Positions 13,331-25,269 of a DNA stretch of 64,000 nucleotides are shown in pieces; the stretch's first letter is position 1; every line of letters begins with the position of its first letter. Position numbers and translations under genes: made by a program. The stretch is from contig NC_056040.1 in assembly GCF_004379255.2 (NCBI RefSeq), positions 23,696,120 through 23,760,119 of the forward strand. Direction: 5' to 3'. This stretch comes from Salvia splendens. Lineage: Eukaryota; Streptophyta; Magnoliopsida; Lamiales; Lamiaceae. Under the pieces are notes generated by a model, which saw nothing but the letters and a program-made list of their open reading frames with translations, was not told the DNA's origin and ran no database searches.

Positions 13331-13594
13331 AATTATATTGAACTACATGTGCATTGGTATATTCAACAATCCATGCATCCCAATTACTACTACCAAGTCT
13401 AAATTGGTCTTGCTTGTCAAATGACAAACGATAAACACAATTCTCTAGAGAGTAGATCTCAAGGAATTAACTATTTCGTAGCCCATGAACATTGGTACTG
13501 TTCGTTTCTTCATTCCAGCTTTGAAGCTCATGTTTTCTCCAACTTCGATTGATATAACCCTGTCTTAGAAGAGTACACTAATTTGTCTTGCGAT

Positions 13595-14118
13595 TGTTAG
13601 AAATAGTGGGAAGAAATTCCCAAGCCGTGTACAGGCGGTACTCTAACTAATACAAACGAAAGGAAACTTTGCAACAAAAAGAGGAATGAAAATTACAATA
13701 GAAATAAAGCAAACCAAATTTATAAGTCGAGTCGAGGAAAGTCCTCTTTCCGCAAGACAAATTACGCCCGGCTAGTGCTCACGGAATGGCGTATTGTCCC
13801 CAAAGATAAAACGACTTCCTCCTAGCGTGTAGAAGCACCTCAAACCCGCTAGGCACCGTCGAACTTGATGGAGTTCCGAGAATCGAGCTATGCAATGCTC
13901 CTAGAATGTGAACTAGGATGTAGAGAGCTAGAGAAGAGAGAATGCTTGTTGTAGTGTGTCCATCTCTCAAACTCACACCTATTTATAGGATAGGAGTGAC
14001 CACACGAGAGGTCTCGACATTAAGGTACCTCATTATGCATTTGGGGGTTACCTAAGATGAAAGGCCATAGGTCTTGGCCACATCAAAGGTTTCCCACATT
14101 TTCCACATGTTTCTAATA
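13595..14118 (-). repeat. 5' LTR of the gag-less copia element
   Basis: Starts TGTTAGAAA, ends TTTCTAATA and abuts the TATAT duplication. Read on the minus strand, a TATAAATA box lies near 13,980-13,990, a plausible LTR promoter. Confidence 0.85.
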
Positions 14119-14123
14119 TATAT

Positions 14124-14871
14124 AAAGCTATGCAATAATAAATTAACTAGGCGGGTGGGCGACGAAGGCTAACCAAGAAACCCCAATGATATTTGATTAA
14201 TTGATTAAAATTTCTTTCCTTTTATAAAAAAGTCTTTATTAAGTATTTTATTTGATAAGTCAATTATTTTTTTAATGTGCATTTAATTAATTAATTCATT
14301 GAAATTTAATTTTGAATTTATTAAAATGAAGAAGCTCAAATTAAGAATCGATATTATTAATTCTTTTTATTTTTTGATTAAAATAGATAGATATTATTTA
14401 CTCGTATCCATCAAACACCAAATTAATAGTATTATCTTAGACATAATTTAAGCAATTAAAATACAATATAAAATTCAATACTAATTTAATTTAATGAATA
14501 CTTTATTTATAAAACAGTCTACTCATGATCCACCACCCAAAACCACTATTTTTACTTGATAGGATTCTTTAACGGTTAATCAAATATTGATATAATAGTT
14601 TGTTAAAATTTATAATGTTGCACAATCTGAATGAAGGAATCCAGTATTTACTCTCTCAAATTTGTGTTGTATTTTCACGAGGTAGCCTCCCAATTACACA
14701 CCAAATAATACGGCGTATTTAGTATAAGGATCAAATTTTACCATTCCCCATCCTAAAAAATTAATGGAAGTAAAATTTCAAATAATTAGTTGTATAATAT
14801 AACCATCCGTACAATCTTAAACCTACTTTTCTTCGGAATTTAATGCGACTTTTTGTGCAGTTTAAAATAAA
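14124..14871. other. AT-rich spacer, no gene seen
   Basis: Very AT-rich DNA without ORFs or recognisable repeats, ending at the duplicated TAAAATAAA target of the next element. Confidence 0.5.
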
Positions 14872-16869
14872 GGGTAGTGATTTAGAGACATAATGTCTCT
14901 ATGACATAATGCCCCTATGTCACTTTGCCATAACTATATTTTATATTGTGACTAATCTACCCTAATATCATATTAAATGGATATATATCTAGTTAAGGAA
15001 AATTGTATCAAATTAAATACATTTATTAGAGATAAACGTGAATCATGCATTAAAGTTATAAATGGATTTCAAACAAAATCATATGTATATATATACTTAT
15101 GTCATGCTAATTTAATACTTATTTAAAAAATATTAATTCAGATTATAAATTTATCATTATAGTAGTATTAATTAACACACTATATAACTAAAATGTTATA
15201 TTTAATTATAAAATAATTTGATAACTTAATATAGTACTACTATTCTTTTATATCTTGTTCTTTTTTTTAAAATATTCTAAATATACAACAATGAAATAAT
15301 TTATTTTAATATATGAAAAAAATAAAAATTAAAACATTTTTCTTCTTCAAATTTGAATTTTATAATAAAATAATATAGTTATTATGATTAAGAATTTTTT
15401 GCTTTATCTTATTTTTTGTGTTATTTTCTATAGCTTTTGTTACAGGGGAGGCTTTCTTAAGTTGCAAACTCTGATAACTTATGAATGCAGTGAATTAAAA
15501 ATGTCAATACAGTGACATTAAAATGACAATAAATAATTTTGTTGACATTTCAATATACTGTGTTGATATTTTAATGTCACTGTGTTGATATTTTCAAGAA
15601 AAGTTATTATTTTTGAATAAAATTTATTATTTTAAAAGGATCAATAATAGGTTTCTATTTAACATGTGATGACTCAAATCCTTTGGTCTATTGGATAGAT
15701 AGAGAGCTTGTTATTTACTATACTTCACCATAGAATAAAGAGTATTGTTATTGGGAATAAAATTTACATTTACTATGAAAAATTAGTGTTTAATACTATA
15801 TAAATTTACTAATTTAGTTTGTTGCAAATAAAAGGTATTTATTGCAGAAAAAAGTTATTTATTTTTGCTATTTGACAAGAGATTGTAATTGTTAAAAATA
15901 TAATCATTTTAATTAATAAAATATTAAATCAATAAAAGCATTATTGTAACAAATACTACCTCCGTCCCACAAGAATATACACTATTTCCTTTTTAGTCAT
16001 TCCCACAACAATATGCACTTTCTAATTTTGGAAAGTCATTTCTCTCTAATGAGGTGGAACTCATTCTCTACTAACAATACTTTAATTACTTTTTCTCTCT
16101 ACATCGCTCTTACTTTATCAATTTTACATTAAAACTCGTGTCGACCCCAAAGTGCATATTCTTTGGGGACGGATGGAGTAATAGTTATAGTTCTAGTTAA
16201 ATGAAATTATTGTTCCAATAAATATAATTTATTATTCTTATGAATAACATTTATTATCCTTGTAAATAAAAGTTAATGTTTTGGGAATAAAAGTTACTGT
16301 TATTGCAAATAAAAGTTACTATTTTGAAAATAAAGTTACTATTCTCATAAATAAATAATTTTGTTCTAATGAATAAAAAGTTAGTAGTATTAATTTTGTG
16401 AAGAGACAAAGCAAAGGGAATTAATCAAATGCATATTTTAATTTGTATGTGATAAAATGATATAAATAAATTTTTTTATTGTTATAGAAAATTAGAAATG
16501 AGCAAATTGGAAAAGAGATAAGTTGTTGATGTAAAACTATACTTGGAGAAAAAGAAAATGAGAATTCATTGATGGAGAATTATAATGTGAGAAAAAAGAG
16601 AGAATTTATTGATAGACTTATAATTAGAGAAGAGGAGAGAAAACTTAATAAAAAAATGAATTAAAAATCTTTGAAATTTAATTAATTGTTAGGCACAAAT
16701 CTCATTAAGACACACACCTTCCTTAATTGAAGTCATACATACCTTTTATACCATTAAGGGTAAAATAGTATACATGTAAAGTATTAATTTAATAATAAAC
16801 ACAATATAATACAAAATTACTACTTTAACCTCATTATGTCTTAGACATTATGTCTCCAAAATATTTTTC
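14872..16869. mobile_element. MULE-like non-autonomous element
   Basis: The ends are imperfect inverted repeats: 19 of the first 26 positions match, including the block GAGACATAATGTC at both ends. A 9-bp repeat TAAAATAAA sits on both sides (14863-14871 and 16870-16878), the duplication length typical of Mutator-like elements. The low-complexity target weakens the call. The roughly 2-kb interior is AT-rich, has no transposase ORF and contains a younger Stowaway. Confidence 0.55.
15954..16180. mobile_element. Stowaway MITE
   Basis: Ends TACTACCTCCGTCCCACAAG and (reverse) TTACTCCATCCGTCCCCAAA with TA at both borders, about 227 bp, non-coding. It is nested inside the MULE-like element. Confidence 0.85.
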
Positions 16870-16878
16870 TAAAATAAA

Positions 16879-17245
16879 ATCATCGGTCTTTTTTTGGGCC
16901 ATCAAATCGTTCTAAAAAAGTTTAATTAAACACATTAAATTATTAATTGCTTTGGGTTTCGACAGTTCATAAGTAATTATACGCTTATTTTATCCTCCTC
17001 AGAAAGCATAATTACTCGAACTGCGAAGTTACCCTATACTCCTTGATGCGTTGGCAGAAGCAGTTAAAACTTTAAAGGGCATTTACGTCTTTTTATCTCC
17101 ATGGGGCCATCTGAACACTTTCAAGCAATTCCAATATTAATGTTTATTTTTTTTCAAAATATAGCAATATTAATTTTAATTTCTCCCTCCTTAACAGAGA
17201 CAAGGAGAACGACGTTGGCGTAGAAATTAAAAAAACTGCGACAGT
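16879..17245. other. NF-YA upstream region
   Basis: No ORF or repeat is recognised. This is the probable promoter-proximal DNA of the NF-YA gene; no individual promoter element can be assigned with confidence. Confidence 0.4.
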
Positions 17246-17320
17246 AATTTAATTTAATTTAATTTAATTTAATTTAATTTAATTTAATTTAATTTAATTT
17301 AATTTAATTTAATTTAATTT
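17246..17320. repeat. (AATTT)15 microsatellite
   Basis: Fifteen uninterrupted AATTT units (75 bp), directly upstream of the presumed NF-YA leader. Confidence 0.95.
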
Positions 17321-17354
17321 AATTATATTATTAATATAAAGTCCACACAAAATA

Positions 17355-17472
17355 TTGCCTCTCTCTATCCAGAAAATAATCAAACAAAGTGATGAAGCAT
17401 ACGAAACAGTGCTAAAATGGGTCTCAGATAGCTTCAGGATTACCTTCTTCACATCGTTGCGCGGAATTAAGG
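17355..17472 (+). promoter_or_regulatory. Probable NF-YA 5' leader exon with two uORFs
   Basis: A pyrimidine-rich stretch is followed by sequence ending at a plausible splice donor (AAGG/GTAATT at 17472/17473). An acceptor at 18534-18535 would join it 33 bases before the NF-YA ATG. Two small upstream ORFs are present: a seven-residue one at 17392-17415 and a four-residue one at 17417-17431. NF-YA mRNAs in other plants are known to have uORF-bearing leaders. The transcription start is unknown, so the exon's left edge is approximate. Confidence 0.5.
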
Positions 17473-18568
17473 GTAATTTTTGGATTTTATTTCATCTAAT
17501 TAATCCAGTGCTCCCTCTTACGGTATCTGTGGTTTTCTGTTGTATGATTGATTTTGAGTTTGCGAATTCTTATTTGGAAGACGTGAAATTATTAGTTTGA
17601 GTTTAAATTATAATTTCCTTTTTCTGGATTTAGGAGATATATGTTTTTGATTTTGGTTCCCCCACCGATTGCTCTGTGTGCATGTGTGTGTTGGTTTCCT
17701 GTTATGTGAATTTCGAACATAGATTTTTTGTAGAATTTGAGTTGCGAACTAACTTCTGGATTTTCATCCTACTTATTCTGTATTTATAGATTCTTTTGAT
17801 TTGATTAGTGAGTTTTTTACTCAAATTTAATGAGTGGTGGATACTGGGATTTTTTCTTTTTTTGGGTAATTATATCAAGTGTGAGTGTGACTATGGCGAT
17901 ATAATTGAAATTTCTGCGTGATTTTATCCACTCTACTATTTCAATTCAAGTTGGCAAAGATCATTTTTCTCTTGGCAAAATCATCTTTCTAATCATGGTT
18001 GGAAGTTTACATAGTTATTTTGCACTCTATCTTGTATATCCTGGTACAAGCATAGGTAAATCAGGGGTGTAAAGTTTCTGCTTTAGTTGCATTGGGAACT
18101 CAAGGTTATGCTAATAGATCTGCTTACTGGTGAAATTCCAAACCTCTGATTGTTGAGGTCCTGACTTGGCATAGTTTAGGCTGTTCGGTGCCGGCTACAT
18201 AGCTGCGTTTCTCACTATAATATTTGTGATTTTTATCAATCTTTGGGTGTCTTATGGTAAAGAGTGTGAAGATGAAGAGAATTTAAAGATGGTGCTTCTG
18301 ACAGATATGCTTACCGTAAGCAATTGAAGTGCACGCATTACAGATTTTTTTTGCTTATGCGCTTTAAATCTGTATATTACTGATCCAATACTCTAGGTGG
18401 TTAGCATTACCTAGGTGATCTTCCTCACTTTAGAAGATTTCTGTTGGTTTTGTAGATTCTCATTTTTTGACTGGTTGGGTAGTGTCTCTGTGAATTGTTT
18501 ATGCATATAAATGATGGTTTAAAGATTATGTTTAGGCCATTAAATATTTGGGAGGGAGTCAACAGAAA

Positions 18569-21500
18569 ATGCCCACGCTTACAAAAAGTAATACTAATAG
18601 ACAAGTAGAGAAAGGACTAAGAAGCATCCAGACCTCAACACCCTATGGTCAGCCTTGGTGGCAGGGTCTTGGGAGCAATGACATGCCTTCTTCAGGGCAG
18701 CAAGAAGATAGTTCCATAAATCATGCAGCTGTGCAACCACAAGGCTCTGTTGAAGGGATCCCCAGGGATACAGAAACTAATGTTGTTCTTCACTCTGGTA
18801 ACCCTTTCTTGTGCCACATATTTTACTGCTTTGTTATGTTTAAACTTTAAATGCTCTACATATCTGGTATTCAAGTTATACTTTGTGCGGTTCTCGCTAT
18901 GTCTGAGGTTTCATTTTTCAAACTGTTCTCAATGCGAGTACGCGACCATGGGAATAATATGTTCATGTTAAAACTGCAAATTAAATATTTGACTTTAAGT
19001 AACCACAATAAACTCATAATTTGAACTTGAGAAACTTAACCCCAAGCAGAAAGTTCTGTGAATAACTTTGGGAAAGTCGATCAATCACCCACAGCCACTA
19101 AAGTATGCAATATGTGAAAGAAAGTATCCATGGACTATTACTACTTCATGTTTTCTATGTGAGAAGATATTGAACAAAATAGCATGCAGATCCATACTGC
19201 ATGAAGTATCCTCTTTAGGTGTTCATCACATAGTTTGTCATGGAACCAAATCCAGATAATCTGAGTGCACAATGATTTCAGCTACTTTAAATTTAGTTTT
19301 CAACACTAGGATCCTAAGGAACAGAAATTAGGTGAGAAAGAATAAAATTATATTACAAAGAAATAAGAAGTAGAATCTAGACAACAATCAGACAAGTTGA
19401 GAAACAGCATACAGCCATGATACCCTTTTTTATCATACCCTGATACTTATCACTTTCAAATAACCTAATTTCATAGATCTGGTATCAGTTACAGACATCA
19501 TAACATGAACAAAATATTCCCATGGTCAAATGCTCGCATTGAGAACAGTTTGAAATTATAAAAGCTGTACTTTTCTTGGACATGTTAGACACCACTTAAG
19601 GATCATTGTTTCTTGGACATGCAGTGCACGTTTAACTCTTAAGCAAACAACTCTAATTTTGGGTATCTTCAATAATATTGGCCAATATTGAATGAAAGCC
19701 AGCTTTCCCATTTGAAAATTGCTTTTAGAAATTAGAAGCTGAAACAACTAATGGTCTTGTTAAGTGGTGTCTTATAATGAATGTCCAAGAAAAGTACAGC
19801 TTTATGATCCTTAAGTTGTATATAAACTCTGGATTGCTAGACAACTGATTTCATTGATCACTTTGTCAATTTTTGAGAGTCTTTCCATTTCACTTCCCTT
19901 CTGATTTTTTATTCATGTCTTATATGGGCATTTATTTCTGGTTTAGCTAATTTGGGTCTATACATCCCTTCCAGATTTGAATAGAAACAATGGTGAGCAA
20001 GAGCAGCAACATCTTGATGCAAATGCACAAATGGAGCTTGTTGGCCATTCTATTGTAAGCAACCCCCTTTTCCTCCCCAGCATATATGAAAGACATAGAT
20101 ATGGCACAGTTAATACCGCAAAGCAGTTTTCAGTAATAAAGTGATCTGTGTCTTGTCTGGATTAACATATTTAACAATTTCTATTTGCTTTTCTTTTTTA
20201 TTTTTAACTTTGCAGATGCTGACATCATATCCATATGCGGACCCACAATATGGGGGGATTTTGACATATGGGGCGCCGGTAAAGACAAATCTCACTCTTG
20301 CCCTCCCCAGGGGATAGAACTCTAAAACTAAGCCTGACACGGCTGTTAAGGGAAATATTATGTGAAGGAAAAGAAGAGACAGAGTATATCATAAATATGC
20401 TATGTTGGTGTTTCCTTATAAATTGTTGATTGGATTACACTTTTTATGTTTAGATATTCTCTGCTATGTTACTCCTTTGTATCTTCTCTGCATACGTGCA
20501 CATGACCCCACACACCTGTTTACCACATACACATGTAGATTAGAAGTTGTTTGTGCATCAGCATATGTAAGCACATATGTTCTGTATGTAGTTTTTTCAG
20601 TGCATATTTAAACATGGGTACTTATAGTCAAAACAATTTGAATGTCTTCCATTCTAGCAATTAGAATAGACTGTTAGCAATTGGGTTGATTCGAGCATTT
20701 GAATAACGTCCATCTTTTTCCCTCATCTGGTGGATTGATGAACATGTTTGCAAAAGAAGAACAGTTTCTATTTATCCAAATTCCACCTATTTTTGTTTGA
20801 GGTATGCCATAAGTACTGCTCAAATTTCCAGTTTGAAACTCAGAAACAGTTTTTATATCATGGCCCTTCTCCCTTCGTCGTGGTTTTCTATCCCTTCTAA
20901 ACCTCTCTTTTTTCCTTTCCTTGGCCTTTTTGTAATGAGGGTATTTGTGAGTGAGTGTGTGAAGGGAAAATTCTACATTCTCAGCGAGGGATAAGTGCGG
21001 GAGTCTCAATTCTTCAGTCTTCAGAGTAAATTGAAGTTTAATAAATGTCCGCGTTGATCTAAAATAGTCCTGTATGATTAGCTTTGTTTGTTTGATGCAG
21101 GATGTTTTCGTTAAAGAAACTGGTTAATGTGATGCATGTTTGTTTCAAATTTCTGAACATTAAGTCTTCTTTTTGGAGTGAGAGTTACTTCACTATTTTT
21201 TTCTAAAGACCTTGTTGAATTCTTGTATGTACTGGACTTTATGTTATTACTTTATTTGGTGCCTCAGGAAGTATTCTCTTCCCTCTTTTAATTTAACATT
21301 GGAAACTTGTCTGGATTGGTGGATCGGTTACAGGTGCATCCTCACTTGCTCGGCTATCATCCAGGAAGAATGCCTCTGCCTCTTGAAATGGAAGAAGAAC
21401 CTGTTTATGTGAATGCAAAGCAGTACCATGGAATTCTGAGGCGCAGACAAATACGAGCAAAAGCTGAATTGGAAAAGAAATTGGTGAAAGACAGAAAAGT

Positions 21501-22407
21501 AATTAAATTATTTTCCCTTTAATTTTTGCATGCATTTCCTTAGCTTATAATACTTGGTTGATCTGGAGAAACGTGTCTTACACAGAAAGCACATAATTAT
21601 ACGTGCCGCACCACCATTTTTTTCTGGAATTAAAGTATGCACATGTTTCCTGCTTGTAGTTTAAGAACTAAAGTGTTAGAATGCAATAATTCTATTTCTA
21701 GTATAGAAGTTTAACTTGATTTCTGTGTGGCATATATTTCATATTTGACTCTTGGTTTTCAGTTTTCATTTGGATACCGTTACTGTATATTTTTTGAACC
21801 CAAAGAGAGGGATGATAACTCATGGATGAATGTGGTGTCTATTACTTGTGAAAACTGTTGATTTGTCACTTACCATCTCTTCTTTTCTGAACCAGAGAGA
21901 GTTGTAGCATCAGCATTGTTACTGGTTTAACAAGGAATATTAAGTGAATAACATTACAGATTTTATTGGTTTTACTTGTATGTTTCTCCAAAAATCCTAC
22001 TTATGCTGTTTCTGTATTGGTGAATGCAGCCTTACCTTCACGAATCTCGTCATAAACATGCTATGAAAAGGTTAAGAGGCTCCGGAGGCCGTTTCCTGAA
22101 TACCAAAAAGCTCGACGGCAAAGAAAACTCTGCCTCAGCGGAGCAATCAAAATCAGGGGAAACTGCTTCATCACAGTCACACTCCCTTACTTATACTCAT
22201 TTGTCCACAAACAGTAACGGTGCCTCTCATCAAAACAACGAAGGAGCATTATCTACGGTTCAAGAAATGCACAAAGACCATACTCCCTCCAAGGGGTTCA
22301 ACACCTCTCACGGTCTGGGGTCATATTGCGAAAGTGGACATTTGAGCAAAAACAGCTGGAACTCGCTAGTGAGCCGGGGCACACGAGGGCCTTCCTCTAG
22401 CAAATGA
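18569..22407 (+). CDS. NF-YA: NF-YA subunit of the CCAAT-binding factor (five coding exons)
   Basis: Sequence-specific subunit of the NF-Y trimer, which binds CCAAT boxes in the nucleus with NF-YB/NF-YC. Coding exons are 18569-18797, 19975-20054, 20216-20278, 21334-21498 and 22030-22407, all with GT/AG borders and one open frame of 304 residues. The conserved core spans exons 4 and 5. The NF-YB/YC-interaction helix is at about residues 147-170 ([19 protein letters not shown]). The DNA-binding part is at about 179-206 ([17 protein letters not shown] then GGRFLNTKK). The N-terminus contains the PWWQGLG and QYGGILTYG type motifs common in plant NF-YA. The Ser/Asn-rich tail follows the core. The ATG at 18569 is chosen because it is the first in frame after the predicted leader acceptor. 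A miR169-type site lies in the 3' UTR. The subtype number cannot be assigned. Confidence 0.95.
19558..19805. repeat. Fold-back element in NF-YA intron 1
   Basis: Arms of about 40-45 bp at 19558-19597 and 19760-19805 are reverse complements: the left has AGCTGTACTTTTCTTGGACA and GACACCACTT, the right mirrors both with a small bulge. Another inverted pair of about 53 bp lies nearby at 18918-18970 and 19502-19554. No TIR-type target duplication was recognised. This could be a MITE relic, or simply a hairpin-forming intron segment. Confidence 0.6.
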
Positions 22408-22492
22408 GAAGCTTGTGCCCCGCTTTCAGCAGTGGATGATGCGCTCGTCTAACTGGGAATCGGGGATGCTTCCTCTGACATGGCTTGTATGT

Positions 22493-22513
22493 CAGGCAAT
22501 TCATTCTTGGCTT
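22493..22513 (+). promoter_or_regulatory. miR169 target-like site in the NF-YA 3' UTR
   Basis: The 21 bases centred on GCAATTCATTCTTGGCT, 86 bases after the stop codon, pair with plant miR169. There is full complementarity over most of the site, one G:U wobble, and mismatches at the ends and at one internal position near the target's 5' part. miR169 targets NF-YA 3' UTRs in many plants, and the position here fits. Pairing was judged against the well-known miR169 consensus, not a species-specific miRNA. Confidence 0.85.
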
Positions 22514-22644
22514 GGTTACTTGTATGGTGCAGATATGAGACAGTTTCTCTGGTAGAAACCACTGTCCATTTCTCCTCCATGTTATCATCTTATATGTAAA
22601 TTAAGCAGATTGCGTAAACTATTTAAGATCTAGACTGTGTAAAC

Positions 22645-22766
22645 TGTGAAGCGTGAATACTCTCTTGTTTAGTTTCTCTTTCTTGTATCTTTGACACATT
22701 CACTCTTTATTGAACTAGCTTGTGTGAAGCGTGAATACTCTCCTGTTTACTTTCTCTTTCACGTAT
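22645..22766 (+). repeat. Short direct repeat at the NF-YA 3' end
   Basis: Two 44-bp copies starting TGTGAAGCGTGAATACTCTC at 22645 and 22723, differing at about four positions. They lie in or just after the NF-YA 3' UTR. Confidence 0.75.
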
Positions 22767-23329
22767 TTTTGTCCATTTTATTTTTCTAGAATTCAAAATT
22801 TTGGTGTGAGGATGCCGTTGCACGTATTTAGGCATTTAATATAATTTTAATTATTTTATACGGTTATTATTGTAATTATTATTTTCAAACACAAGCTAAG
22901 TAATTTATTAGAATGAAATTAGTTTATTATTTGTTGCTAGTCTTAACTTTTTCTATTTATGTCATTGCCCATTTAAGGATTATTTGTTGTTCATCTTTAT
23001 ATGTATTTTATTTAAATGTAGTTGATAATTTATAAGTAATATTGTGATGTATTATGTATATTTTCTCATTTTATAGTTATAAAATTATAATTTTATTAAT
23101 AAAATACTCCTATATTATACTAATTATCATAATCATAATAGTAATTAGCAAAACCCTGAATAATTTCTGGCCCCATTGTTTGTGTTTACTAAACCTAAAT
23201 CAAGTCCAAACAGAAAAAAAAATCATTAGCCCAAATATGGCCCATAATATATAAAATTGATTTCAAAATAAAAATAAAAGACTAATCACAAAATTAGACA
23301 ACCCCTAGAATCATTTCAGAATAGCCGCC
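22767..23329. other. NF-YA/NAA30 intergenic DNA
   Basis: AT-rich sequence without a recognisable gene; it should contain the NAA30 promoter. Confidence 0.5.
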
Positions 23330-23398
23330 ACTCTCTTCTTCTTCTTCTTCTTCACGAGATTTCTCCTCCAAATTTGTTCATCATTGCGGTATCTTTCT
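23330..23398 (+). promoter_or_regulatory. Probable NAA30 5' leader exon
   Basis: A (CTT)n-rich stretch, typical of plant leaders, ends at a donor-like TTGCG/GTATCT (23398/23399). The acceptor at 25244-25245 (TGTAG) would place the leader 24 bases before the start codon, implying a leader intron of about 1.8 kb. Inferred from splice signals only. Confidence 0.5.
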
Positions 23399-25269
23399 TC
23401 CCTTCTCTATTTTCCAACACACAATAATCTGCTATTTCGCGATTCTACTGCTCAAAAACCAGATAAAAAGAGCAAAATGCTGTAACATTTTAGTAAAATT
23501 CTCACTGCATTTTTAGGTTTTGCCATTTTTCTTATCTGCTACAGTGCTACTGATTCTGATCTCTATTGGGAGAATAAGATTCCTTTGTATTCTTCCTACA
23601 TTTCATGTTCTGTTTTGTAATTTTTGCTATTATGAATCGATCACTCAACATTTGGCGATTTCACTCTGTTTTCGAAATTTCAATTTGGAAGATGTCCCAT
23701 GGATGAAATATTTAGTAATCTGGAGCTGTGCAAGCTGGTGCTCCCTCTTGCAATGGAGGTTGAGGAACTATCTCCTTATTGCTATGCCAGGTAGAAAATA
23801 GGCTTTTCTGAGGGACATCTTTTTCTTTATCTTTGTTTTTTTTAAAATTCTTTTTTGACATTTGTTTATTTTGTTTCATTGTTTATTTCTCTATGCAACT
23901 CATATTCGTGGCCAATGATTATTGGAAGAATCTCTCTAAAGTTCAAATCTAGATTTAGGAATTGGAGTCCTTTTGGTGTTTTTTGTTTAAAAGGTTTCGT
24001 TTTGATTGAACATATCTTTTTTAATAAGTTCGGTTATTCGCATAATATCAGCTTTAATGCCGTTTTCCATTTTCATATGGTAAAGAGATCTAAGATTAAG
24101 CTGTATGATTTGTTTTGATCAAAAGCTTAAGTGAAGTCTATTGCTCATTCATAAAATAGGTCATAGATCAGTTAACTCTATATCGTGCTTATGCGCTGTA
24201 TTGTGACCCCTTTTCTGCACTGGAGTTTTATTTAAAATTTTAGGCAAGGGGCTGTGTCATGTGTTGTGGATAACATATGTGATTTAAGATTTAGAGTACT
24301 TAAAAATCATGCTATATGATACTATATGAACATCTCAATTATTTTGTGAAATCTTTGTCTTGTTTTGTTTAAAGGTACTGTGTTTAATCATGTTTTTGTT
24401 TATGTATATTTAGTATCTCTGAGCATCTAGAACCCCCCTTTGTTGAAGTTAGGAATAGGAGACCTGAAAACTAGGATGCTCTTGAAGCAATGTTTTGTGT
24501 TCCTACAACCAAACTTCTTAGAAGAAAGCATAGCATATAGGATGATAGAGTACTGATGTCACTATCTTCCCTAGTGACTAGTCCTAATGAACTTCTCAGG
24601 GAATGTTTTCCTTTTGAAATATTTGCGTTATCAGTGTTTTGTAAAGTGGGTCATGCATATTTATTTTTTAGGTTTTGTAGTCTAAAAATAACTTAGGAAT
24701 TCGTCTCAGATGGAATTTCTTTGGAAGCTGATGGTGTGGAAGAAGCCTCTTTTGCACACACGAGGTGGCGAGTTGTTCTTGCAGTTTTAGGAGGGCTGCA
24801 TTTGATTCTTGACGGGTGGTTATACATATAGTGACTAAGCTTGGCTTGACTTGTGAGAACTAAAACGTGGAGTGAGTGAAGATTTGCTTTAGTTTGACAG
24901 AATTACATTTTCATTGTGATGCTATACAGTGTATACTATTTCGAATTCGAAAATTATTGTTATGCAGAAATTGTACGGTGTCAGTGTAGCCTTATTTGCT
25001 ATCTAAATATATCTGATAAAGACCTTAAGCTTGTACTACTTTGGGAAGTCTCACTGTGAATTTTTGGGTCTTTTGTATTTTAGATTCCTGTGTGTTTCAG
25101 CATGGTTTATGCAGCTGTTACATAACATTTTACTCCTTAAATTTAATTGGTCTGCATGAAACCGGCTATTTAATTTATCTCGTGTGCAACGTCATTGCAA
25201 TTGTTTTCTTTTGGTTTAAAATCAGTGTACCCTTCTTACATGTAGCTGACTGACAAGAGTGGTGCTTTA

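Larger units (their letters stand above)
9103..14118 (-). mobile_element. Ty1/copia LTR retrotransposon, gag-less, with target duplication
   Basis: Two LTRs of about 525 bp enclose protease, integrase, reverse transcriptase and RNase H in the copia order, read on the minus strand. A 5-bp duplication TATAT flanks it at 9098-9102 and 14119-14123. The LTRs differ at about seven bases and two small indels by eye. The internal region between the 5' LTR (right side) and protease is only about 265 bp. It lacks a recognisable gag and a TGGTATCAGAGC-type primer-binding site, so the copy cannot be autonomous. Pol is also frameshifted near 12,215. Confidence 0.9.
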
